DNA of 64,000 nt from Oceanimonas marisflavi (lineage in GTDB: Bacteria; Pseudomonadota; Gammaproteobacteria; Enterobacterales; Aeromonadaceae): positions 1-64,000 of the forward strand of contig NZ_QAGM01000007.1 of the NCBI RefSeq assembly GCF_003049725.1, read 5' to 3'. The notes under the pieces were generated by a model. That model did no database searches and was not told the origin of the DNA. It worked only from the letters and a program-made list of their open reading frames with translations. Shown one piece after another: positions 7,437 to 17,500 of this stretch. The stretch's first letter is position 1; each line of letters starts with the position of its first letter. Made by a program: the position numbers and the translations under genes.

Positions 7437-8756
7437 TTATTGCTCCCGCATCGCCCGGTTCAGCCCTCGTCGCAGGGGGTCCAGCAGGTAATCAATGGGC
7501 GTATGGGCACCGGTCAAAACGATCACTTCCGCCTGCATGCCGGGATAAAGCTCGGCCCCGGCGGGCAACGCCGTTGTTGCATCCTCCCCCAGCGCCACCC
7601 TGGCAAGAAAATACCCCTGCCCGGTTTGCTCATCCACCAGTCGATCCGCCGACACCCGTTGTACTTTCCCCGGCAAGGGCTGCATGTAGCGCATATTAAA
7701 GGCGGGCAGATGCACCAGCGCATCCAGGCCGGGTCGTACTACCTCAATGTCTACAGGATCTATCCTGGCTTCTATCACCAAGGGCTCATCGCTGGGCACT
7801 ATGTCGAGTATGGGTTGTCCCGGTGACACCACCCCGCCCAAAGTATGCAGTTGCATATTGACCACCACGCCATCCAGAGGCGCACGCAAGACAGTTCTGG
7901 CCAGTACATCTCTGGCCGCCCTGAGCTGTTCATTCAGATCCAGCAATTCCGACTGCACCTCACGCAACTCGGCCACCACCTTACTCAGGTGGGACACCCG
8001 CAACTCATCGAAACGGATCTCATTCTCGGCAACACTCTGGTGCAACAGGGCCACCCGGGCCCGGCTTTTACTGATTTCCCCCCGGGCCTCGGCCAGCTCC
8101 TTTTGCAACTCCAGCAGCCGTGGCTTGCTGGCCAGTCCTTTTTCCACCAGTTTGCGGTTGCTGCCAATCTCATCCCGGATCAAGGCTACCCTCCCCCGCT
8201 GAGCCTGAATAAACTCCCCCAATCCGTCCATCTCAGCCTGATACTGGTGAATACCCTGGGCAATAATATCGTGACGTCTGGCCAGGTATTCCCTGTTGGT
8301 GGCGAAGATCCGCTGCTGCACCGAAAAAATATCGGCCCAGCGCTCCAGCTTGCCTTCCACCGGTGCCGCTGCCGGCAACGGCAGCTCGGTCTCGCCATCC
8401 CGCTCCGCCATCAGCCTGGCCTCCAGCGCCCTGGCTCCCAGATAACGCCCTTCCAACAACTCCAGGTTGGCTCTGGCCTGAGTCGCGTCCAGCTCAACCA
8501 GCACCTGCCCGCGCCGAACCTGATCACCATCCTGCACCAGCAAATCTTTAACAATTCCGCCCTCCAGATGCTGCACCGTTTTGCGCCTGGACTCCACACT
8601 GACCAGCCCCGGTGCCAGGGCCGCACTGTCCAGCGGAGAAAGAAAGGCCCAGGCCCCCAGACCACCAAAAAACAGCGCCAGCACCAGTACCCCCACCAAC
8701 ACCGGCGCCGCCAGACCAATTGTGTGCGTCGACTTATCCATGTTGACCTCCCGCAT
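7437..8756 (-). CDS. Type I secretion membrane-fusion protein (HlyD family)
   Basis: This 439-residue periplasmic adaptor joins an ABC exporter to a TolC-like outer-membrane channel. It has one N-terminal membrane helix (about residues 14-36) and a first lipoyl half-motif (VQHLEGGIVKDLLVQDGDQV). A long coiled-coil hairpin covers about residues 95-280, and a second lipoyl half plus beta-barrel follows (RAPLDGVVVNMQLHTLGGVV). The domain order and length match HlyD/PrtE adaptors. It overlaps the exporter gene by 23 nt and is third in the operon after the giant substrate gene. No TolC-type gene is linked, so the channel is probably encoded elsewhere. Confidence 0.92.
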   Translation of the reverse strand: MREVNMDKSTHTIGLAAPVLVGVLVLALFFGGLGAWAFLSPLDSAALAPGLVSVESRRKTVQHLEGGIVKDLLVQDGDQVRRGQVLVELDATQARANLELLEGRYLGARALEARLMAERDGETELPLPAAAPVEGKLERWADIFSVQQRIFATNREYLARRHDIIAQGIHQYQAEMDGLGEFIQAQRGRVALIRDEIGSNRKLVEKGLASKPRLLELQKELAEARGEISKSRARVALLHQSVAENEIRFDELRVSHLSKVVAELREVQSELLDLNEQLRAARDVLARTVLRAPLDGVVVNMQLHTLGGVVSPGQPILDIVPSDEPLVIEARIDPVDIEVVRPGLDALVHLPAFNMRYMQPLPGKVQRVSADRLVDEQTGQGYFLARVALGEDATTALPAGAELYPGMQAEVIVLTGAHTPIDYLLDPLRRGLNRAMREQ

Positions 8757-10419
8757 GTTGCACCAGTGGCGCCATCACTTCTTCCCTGGGGCCAAAGGCG
8801 GCCACCTGCCCCTGTTGCAGCACCAGCACCTTGTCTACCTGCTGCATGGTGGCGGGTCTGTGGCCAATCAGCACCACTGTCGCGCCTCTTTCCTTGAGCC
8901 GGCCTATGGCCTGCTGCAGTGCCTGCTCGCCCAGGTTATCCAGGCTGGCACCGGGCTCGTCCAGCACCACCAGAATCGGTTTGCCAAACAGGGCGCGGGC
9001 CAGGGCCAGGCGCTGACGCTCACCACCGGACAAGGCGCGCCCGCCGTCTCCTATTTCGGTGTCGTAGCCCTGAGGCAGCCGCAATATCCACTGGTGGCAT
9101 CCCGCCGCCTGGGCCGCTTCCAGAATTTGTGGTGAATCTTCTTCTCCCATACGGGCAATGTTCTGTCGCACCGTACCGGAAAACAGCTCCACATCCTGAG
9201 GCAGATAACCGCAGTGAGGTCCTTTTTCCTCAGACGGCCACTGGCTCATTTCCACCCCGTCCAGGCGCACTTCTCCCGCCTGAGGCCTGATATTGCCAAG
9301 CAGCAACCGGACCAGGGTGGACTTGCCCGCTCCCGAAGGACCGATAATGCCCAGCACCTCCCCCGGCGCCAGCTCAAAGCCAATGCCCCTGAGCAGGGGG
9401 GACTGGCAGCCGGGATGGTAGTAAGTCAGCCCTTCTACCGTGAGTTTGCCGGCAGGCTCGGGCATGGCAAGAGCAGGGGCAGTGTCGGCAATGGGTGCCA
9501 GCATGGCCCTTACCTTGCGGTAGGCGCCCAGTGCCGACAACATGGTCCGCCAGGAGGCAATGGATTGCTCCACCGGGGCCAGGGCCCGCCCCATCAGAAT
9601 GGAGCCGGCAATCATGCCACCACTAGTCAGCTCGCCCTGGATCACCAGCCAGGCGCCGGCTCCCAGCATCATAACCTGCAACCCCAGGCGCACAAACTTG
9701 GAGCCGGCCGTCACCAGGCCGGCTCGTTCGCTGGCCCGGCACTGGGCCGCCTGCCCGCTGTTGTAGCTGCTGCGCCAGTGCGTCAGCAACTGGGGCATCA
9801 TGCCCATGGCGTGAATGGCGTCGGCGTTGCGCACCGCGCCTTCGGCACGTTCCATCGCCTGCCGGCCGGCACCGGCCGACGCCGCCAGCAGCCGGCGGGT
9901 TAGCCACTGGTTCAGCAACGCCAGCACAAACAGTACCAGGGCACCGGCACTGGCGGCCCATCCCAGCAGGGGGTGAAGCACAAATACAAAGGCCAGAAAC
10001 ACCGGTACCCAAGGGCAGTCCAGCAACGCCAACACGGCGGGGCCGCACAAAAAGCCCCGCAGCCGCTCCAGCTCGCGCAGCCCCTGCACCGAGGGCGCTC
10101 CCCCTTGGCCGGCGGCGCGGATCTCCGCCGCCAGCAATTCATTGGCCCAGTGGTTATCCAGCCAGCGGCTCAGCCTAACCATCAGCCAGCCCCGCACTAC
10201 TTCCAGGGCAGCCATGGTGGCTAGCGCTACCAACACCATCAGGGTGAGCAACAACAGGGTGTCCTGGGAGCGGGAGTTGAGCACCCGGTCATAGACCTGC
10301 AGCATGTAAATGGGAGTGGCCAGCATCAGCAAGTTAACGGCCATGCTGAACAGCAGCACCCAGGCCATGGCTCCCCATAACCGCCCCAAGGGGCGGTGAA
10401 ACACGGACTTGGCATTCAT
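8734..10419 (-). CDS. Type I secretion permease/ATPase (PrtD-like)
   Basis: This is a 561-residue ABC half-transporter. Six membrane helices in the first 320 residues precede a nucleotide-binding domain with Walker A GPSGAGKST, signature LSGGERQRLALARAL, Walker B ILVVLDEP and a switch histidine in VVLIGHRPAT. The length and the absence of an N-terminal C39-like domain place it with the PrtD/RsaD group, which recognises an uncleaved C-terminal signal. It starts 10 nt after the stop of the 3339-residue repeat protein, which is therefore its likely substrate. The final gene of the operon, the HlyD adaptor, overlaps its 3' end. Confidence 0.93.
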   Translation of the reverse strand: MNAKSVFHRPLGRLWGAMAWVLLFSMAVNLLMLATPIYMLQVYDRVLNSRSQDTLLLLTLMVLVALATMAALEVVRGWLMVRLSRWLDNHWANELLAAEIRAAGQGGAPSVQGLRELERLRGFLCGPAVLALLDCPWVPVFLAFVFVLHPLLGWAASAGALVLFVLALLNQWLTRRLLAASAGAGRQAMERAEGAVRNADAIHAMGMMPQLLTHWRSSYNSGQAAQCRASERAGLVTAGSKFVRLGLQVMMLGAGAWLVIQGELTSGGMIAGSILMGRALAPVEQSIASWRTMLSALGAYRKVRAMLAPIADTAPALAMPEPAGKLTVEGLTYYHPGCQSPLLRGIGFELAPGEVLGIIGPSGAGKSTLVRLLLGNIRPQAGEVRLDGVEMSQWPSEEKGPHCGYLPQDVELFSGTVRQNIARMGEEDSPQILEAAQAAGCHQWILRLPQGYDTEIGDGGRALSGGERQRLALARALFGKPILVVLDEPGASLDNLGEQALQQAIGRLKERGATVVLIGHRPATMQQVDKVLVLQQGQVAAFGPREEVMAPLVQHAGGQHG

Positions 10420-10429
10420 ATCGGCCTCC

Positions 10430-13400
10430 TCAGCTCAGCAGATCGTTGGGGTCGGTAATGCCGGTCACGCCCAGCAGGGTGACCTGATTGCCATCGCCCA
10501 GATCCACCTGGGTGGCATCCAGGCTGCCGTTGCCGTCGGTATCGGTCTCATTCAGGCTGTTGATGGTCACGCCATCGGTCAGTTGCAACTGATCCTGGCC
10601 GGGCGCAAAGTCGATAATGGTGTCCTGGCCCGAGTTGGCGCCAAACACAAATACATCCGCATCATCGCCGCCCAAGAGCCAGTCGTTGCCCTCTCCCCCG
10701 GTGAGGGTGTCGACGCCGCCCTCGCCCAGCAGCAGTTCCGCCAGGGCGCTGCCCGTCAGGCCGTCTGCCCCCGGCCCCCCCCGCAGCACCGCCTCGGGGG
10801 CAAGCAAGGTAGTGGTTACCAGGCCGCTGTCGGCTATCTGCACCAGCAAATACTGGGTGGCCAGGGCGCCGTCGGCGTCTTCAATGCGAATGCCGTACAG
10901 CTGGCTGAGCTGCTGCCCGGCCTCCAGGCCGGCCTGCTCGGCGGCGCTTAACGAGAAGTCCCAGTGCACCCGGCCCTGGCCGTCGCCGCTGGCGCTGTCG
11001 GCCAGGGTCGCGGTCAGGGTGCCCAGGTAGCCGCCGTCCAATTCCAGCACGCTGACCTGGTGGCTGTCGTTCAGATCCAGATCGGAGAAATAAATCTCGT
11101 TCTGGGGCTCCAGGTCGATGATTTTCTGGGCAATTCCCGGGCTATCATACCAGGCCACCACCAGGGCGCCGTCGCCCCGGACCGAGAAAGAAGGCTGGCC
11201 CTGATAGCCGACCGTATTGCCGTTAACCACAAATTCATCTCCGATGGCGTTACCGTTGGCATCATAGCGCTGGCCGGCGATGCCAACACCGTTGCCATCC
11301 ACTCCTTCCGACTCCCAGATAATCACAAAGCCGCCATCGTCCAGGCCCTGCACCCTGGCGTTGCCCTGTTGTCCAGGTGTTTGGCTGTTGGCCCGGAACT
11401 CACCGCCCACGGCGTTGCCGTCCCCGTCGAAGCGCTGGGCAAAAATGTCGAAGCCAGAGCCATCCGAACTTTTCCAGACAATCACAAAGCCGCCGTCATT
11501 CAGGGCCCCCACGGAAGCAAAGTACTGGGTACCCGCCGTGGTGCTATTGACCTGGAATTCATCGGTGCTGCCACCTATGGCCAGCGGGGTGCCGTCGCTT
11601 GCAAACAGCCGGGCGAAAACGCCCCAGACATTGCCATCGGCGCTTGAGCTATCGCTCCATACGCTGACCAGGCGACCATTGGCCAGGCCCGCCACCGTCT
11701 CGGCGCTACTGCCTTGCGTCACCTGGGTGCCGGCGATGGTGGTATTGGTGAGCAACTCACCGGTGGTGGCGTTGCCGCCGGCATCGTAAAAGCGGGTATA
11801 GATATCACCACTATCACTTTGCCTGCTGGTCCAGCTTACCGTAAAGCCGCCATCGGCCAGGGCGGCAACGCTGGCATCATACTGCTCGCCGACAGTGGAC
11901 TCGTTTATCAAAAACTCGCTGCCCTGCGCCACTCCGCTGGCATTGTAGCGCTGGCCGTAGACGCCAGCGCCCGAGCCATCCTGGTTAAGGCTATGCCAGA
12001 CCACCACAAAACCACCGCCCTCCAAGCCGGCGGCGCTGGGGTAATATTGCTGATCCGCCGTGGTGGTATTGATCAGGAAGGAGCCGCCCACCGCATCGCC
12101 ATTGGCATTGAAGCGCTGGCCGAAAATATCCTGACTTCCGCCGTTGAATTGATACCACACCACCAGATGGCCACCGTCATTCAGGGCCGTCACCTCGGGG
12201 GCAGAGCCGGAGTTGCTCACCGCTTGGTCCTGGCCCGTGGCCGGCAGGGTGGCGGTGTGCTCGATCACCTTTTGCATTAACTGGCCGCTATCCTGCCAGA
12301 CCGCCACCAGGGCGCCGTCTGCCCGCAGCGTTACAGCAGGGTTGGTCTGGCTGCCCGAGGTGAGGGTATTCACCACAAATTCATCGTCCAGCGCCAGGCC
12401 GCCGGCATCATAACGCCGGCCCGAGATGCCCCAGCTATTGCCGTCGACCCCATTGGACTGCCAGAGGATCACAAAGCCGCCGTCGCTCAGCCCCTGCACC
12501 CTGGCGTTTTGCTGCAAGCTCTCGGTATAGAGATTGACCTGAAATTCGCCGCCCAGGGCGTTGCCGTCGCCATCGAAGCGCTGGGCAAAAATGCCGTCAT
12601 TTGAACCGTCCGGGCTTTGCCAGGCGATGACAAAACCACCGTCATCCAGGGCCCCGACAGACGCCACCCACTGATTGCTCGCCGTGGTGCTATTGACCTG
12701 GAATTCATCGGTGCTGCCATTCACCGCCACCGCGATGCCCTGGTTATCCAGCAGCCGGGCGAAGACGCCGTAGCCGCTGCCATCGGCGCTAGAATCGATC
12801 CACACGCTCACCAGGCGACCATTGGCCAGACCCACCACGGTTTCGGCCGTGGAGCCAAAGGTCGCCTGAGTGCCGCTTGTGGTGGTATTGGTCAGCAGTT
12901 CATTGGTGGTGGCAGAACCGTTATCATCGTAGAGCCGGGTATAGATATCGGCACTGCCGCCATGATCGCTCCTCCAGCTGACCGCAAAGCCGCCGCCGGC
13001 CAGGGCGGTCACGCTGGATTCAATTTGCTCATTGGCGGTGCCCTGGTTTATCAGGAACTCGCCGCCGATGGCGGTGCCGTTGGCGTCATATAACCGGCCC
13101 ACTATGCCGTTTCCCGAGCCATCCAGATTCTGGCTTTGCCAGACCACCACCACATGACCGTTCTCCAGGCCGGCGACGCTGGGGTAGCGCTGATCGCCGT
13201 TGGTGGTGGTGTTGATCAAGAACTCGCCGTCCACCGCCTGGCCTTCGGCATCGAAACGCCGGCCGTAGACGCCGTAGCCAGAAGCATCCGGGTTGCCGCT
13301 GTGGCTGGCCATCCATACCAGCAGATGGCCGCCGTCGGCCAGGGCGGTAATGGCGGGGCTTTGGTTATTCTGGATCACCTCGTTAACAAACCCCGCCAGG

Positions 13401-14555
13401 GTAACATCGGCCGGGCTTTCAATGATTTTCTGCGCCATCTCACCGGTATACTGGTCACGCCAGACTACCACCAGGGCGCCGTCCGCCCGCACCGCCAAAT
13501 CCGGAGCGCTTTGGTTACCCAAGGTCTGGTCGTTAACGATAAACACATCCCCCACCCGGTTGCCATTAACATCGTAACGCTGGCCGGCAATGCCGTAACC
13601 GTCGCCATCCAGGGGTAACGTCGCCCAGACAATCACAAAACCGCCGTCATTCAGCCCCTGCACCTTGGGGTTAAACTGGCTGGTACTAAAAGGCTCCCTG
13701 TTTATCTGGAACTCGCTTCCCAGGGCGTTGCCATCGCCATCGAAACGCCGGGCAACAATATCACCGCCGCTATACCAGCTAATCACAAAACCGCCGTTAT
13801 TCAGGGCGCCGACCGAGGCCCAAAACTGGCCTCCCGCCGTGGTGGTATTGATCTGGAACTCATCACTGCTGCCACCGATGGCGACCGGAGTGCCGTCGCT
13901 TTCCAACAAGCGGGCGAAAACGCCACTGCCATCGGCGCCGGATCGGTCAACCCAGACGCTAACCAGACGACCATTGGCCAGGCCCGCTACCGTTTCGGCT
14001 TGATGGCCTTCGGTAACCTGATCGCCGGTGATGGTGGTATTGGTCAGCAGCTCGTTGCTGGTGGCGGTGCCGCCGGCATCAAAAAACCGGGTATAGATAT
14101 CGGCATCACCGCCATGATAGCTGTACCAGCTTACCGCAAAGCCGCCACCGGCCAGGGCGGTGACGCTGGGCTGTTCCTGAGTGCTGGCAGTGCTCTGGTT
14201 AATCAGAAACTCGCCGCCGCTTGGAGCACCGCTGGCATCAAGCAACTGGCCGAAGATGCCGCTCCCATCGCCGAGGCCATTGCCTCGCCACACCACCACA
14301 GCACCGCCTCCCGCCAGGCCGGTGACACTGGGGTAATGCTGCGAATTGACCGTGGTGGTGTTGATCAGGAACTCAGCGCCCACCGTGTCGCCATTGGCAT
14401 CAAAGCGGCGGCCATAAACGCCGGAGCTCGAGGCATCGGGGTTAGCGCCGTCACTGGCCGTCCACACCACCAGATGGCCGCCGTCGGCCAGGGCCGCCAC
14501 CGAGGGCGTGCCGCCGTGCCCGGCAATATCGGGCCCGACCGACTGATCCAGCGTT
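10430..14555 (-). repeat. Block B of an internal tandem duplication in the giant gene
   Basis: This is the 3' copy of a duplicated segment of about 4.1 kb. Its units start near 14555, 13392 and 12238 (three propeller-like units of about 1150 bp). The VCBS plus RTX secretion module follows, from about 11105 to the stop. Order and content match block A unit by unit. Confidence 0.85.
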
Positions 14556-17500
14556 GATACCGGCCGGGCCGGACGCAAGCCTGTGGCCAGGTTGGCGGTG
14601 ATCACCGGGGCATCGTTCGGGTCGGTCAGCTCCTCGGCCGAACCTAGGCCGATCACGCCCAGCAGGGTGACCCGGTTGCCATCGCCCAGATCCACCCGGG
14701 TGGCATCCAGGCTGCCGTCACCGTCGGTGTCGATTTCATTCAAGCCGTTGATGGTCACGCCATCGGTCAGTTGCAGCCGATCCTGGTTCACTGCAAAGTC
14801 GATGACGGTGTCCTGGCCTGAACTGGCGCCAAACACAAATACATCCGCATCCGCTCCGCCCAAGAGCCAGTCGTTGCCTTCGCCCCCGGTGAGGGTGTCG
14901 GCGCCGCCCTCGCCCAGCAGCAGCTCCGCCAGGGCGCTGCCCGCCAGGCCATCGACCCCCGGCCCACCCTGCAGCACCGCCTCGGGGGCAAGCAAGGTGG
15001 TGGTTACCAGGCCGCTGTCGGCAATCTGCACCAGCAAATACTGGGTAGCCTGGGCGCCGGCATCATCTTCAATGCGAATGCCGTAAAGCTGGCTAAGCTG
15101 CTGCCCGGCCACCAGGCCGGCCTGATCGGCGGCGCTCCAGTCAAAGCGCCAGTGCACCCGGCCCTGGCCGTCGCCGCTGGCGCTGTCGGCCAGGATGGCG
15201 GTCAGGGTACCCAGGTAGCCGTTGCCCAACGCCAGCACGCTGATCTGGTGGCTGTCGTTCAGATCCAGATCGGCAAACTCGATGTCGCCTTGCGGGTCCA
15301 GTTGAAATATTTTCTGAGAGATACCGCCGGTTGTACTATCTTGCCAGGCCACCACCAGGGCGCCGTCATCCCGCACATCAAAGGAAGGGTTAAATTGATT
15401 TCCCACGGCTTGGTTGTTGATTGAAAATTCACCACCCAACGCATTGCCGTTTACATCATAACGCTGGCCGGCGATGCCATAGCTAAAGCCGTCGGCGCCT
15501 TGGGATTGCCAGATAATCACAAAGCCGCCATCGTCCAGGCCCTGTACTTTAGGATACAGCTGCTCACTTTGAGTAAAGCCGTTGACCTGAAACTCGCCGC
15601 CCACGGCATTACCATCACCATCGAAGCGCTGGGCGAAAATACCGTTTCCCGAGCCCTCCGGGCTAAGCCAGACGATGACAAAGCCACCGCTATTCAGAGC
15701 CCCTACCGAGGCATAGAACTGGTTGTCCACCGTGGTGGTATTGACCGGGAACTGATCGGTGCTGCCATTTACCGCCACTGCGTTACCCTGCGCATCCAGC
15801 AACCGGGCAAAGACGCCCCAATTGCTACCATCAGCGCCTGAGTTATCGCTCCATACACTCACAAAACGGCCATTGGCCAGGCCCGCCACGGTTTCGGTGA
15901 GAGCGCCGAAGGTGGCCTGGTAACCGCTTGTGGTGGTATTGGTCAGTAATTCACCGGTAGTGGCTATGGCGCCAGTACCGTTGGCACTATAAAGCCGTGT
16001 ATAGATATCAAGATCACCAGTATGATCACTGGACCAGCTCACCGCAAAGCCACCATCGGCCAAAGTTGTGACACTAGCTTCGTATTGAGCAGAAGTGGTT
16101 GTCTGATTGATCAGAAACTCATTTCCGATTTCATTATCACTGGCATCGAATAACTGACCATAAATGCCATTACTGGAGCCATCCTGATTGGCACTTTGCC
16201 AGACCACCACAAAACCACCGCCATTCAAACTGGCGGCACTGGGATTTGACTGCTGATCCGCCGTGGTGCTATTGATCAGAAACTCTCCGCCCACCACACC
16301 GCCATTGGCATCGAAGCGTTGGCCATAAATGCCGTTACCTGAGCCATCATCGGCATGCCAGACCACCAGGTGGCCACCATCGGCCAGAGCCGTCACCTCG
16401 GGGCCAGAGCCGGAGCCGGTCACCGCTTGGTCCATGCCTGACGTTGCCAGAGCGTTAACATCCTCAAACACTTCTTGCACCAGCTGGCCGTTGTGCTGCC
16501 AGGCCGCCACCAGGGCGCCGTCCGCCCGCAGCGCAAGCGAGGGGCTCGCTTGGCTCCCCACAGTTAGAGGGTTAATCACAAATTCACCGCCCATCGCCTG
16601 GCCACTGGCATCGAAACGCCGTCCCAAGATGCCATCAAGGCTGCCATCAGCCAGATAGGACTGCCAGATAATCACAAAACCGCCGTCGCTCAGGCCCTGC
16701 ACCCGAGCGTTTTGCTGCAAATTAAAGGTATGAACATTAACCTGGAACTCGCCACCGACGGCGTTGCCGGTGCCATCGAAGCGCTGGGCAAAAATGCCAT
16801 CACTTGAACCGTCCGGACTTTGCCAGGCGATAACAAAACCACCGTCATCCAGGGCCCCTACCGAGGCCTCGATCTGATGGCCCGCCGTAGTGGTATTGAC
16901 CTGAAATTCATCGGTGCTGCCGTTAACGGCGATTGCGTTGCCCTGATCATCCAGCAGGCGGGCAAAAATGCCGCTGTCTTGACCATCGCTCCCAGAATAA
17001 TCCGTCCAGACACTGACCAGGCTGCCATTGGCCAGACCCGCCACCGTCTGAGTCGTATTACCAAAAGTGGCCTGATCGCCATTGGTGGTGGTATTGGTCA
17101 GCAGCTCAGGGGTGGTGGCCGTGCCGTTGACATCGTAGAGCCGGGTATAGGTGTCGTTATCGCCACCATGAATACTGGTCCAGCTAACCGCAAAGCCACC
17201 GCCGGCCAGGGCGGTGATACCGGGATAATACTGAGAGGTTAACGTACTCTGGTTAATGAGAAACTCGGCGCCAATGGCATTGCCGTTATTATCAAAACGC
17301 TGGCCATAGATTCCCGAACCAGCACCATCCTGACTTTGCCAGACCACCACAAAACCACCGCCTTCAAGGGCGGCGACACGGGGGAACTCCTGCGTATTCG
17401 CCGTGGTGGTATTGACCAGAAACTCATCGCCCACCGCATCGCCATTGGCATCAAAACGGCGGCCATAGATGCCAAAGCCCGAAGCATCGGGATTAGCACC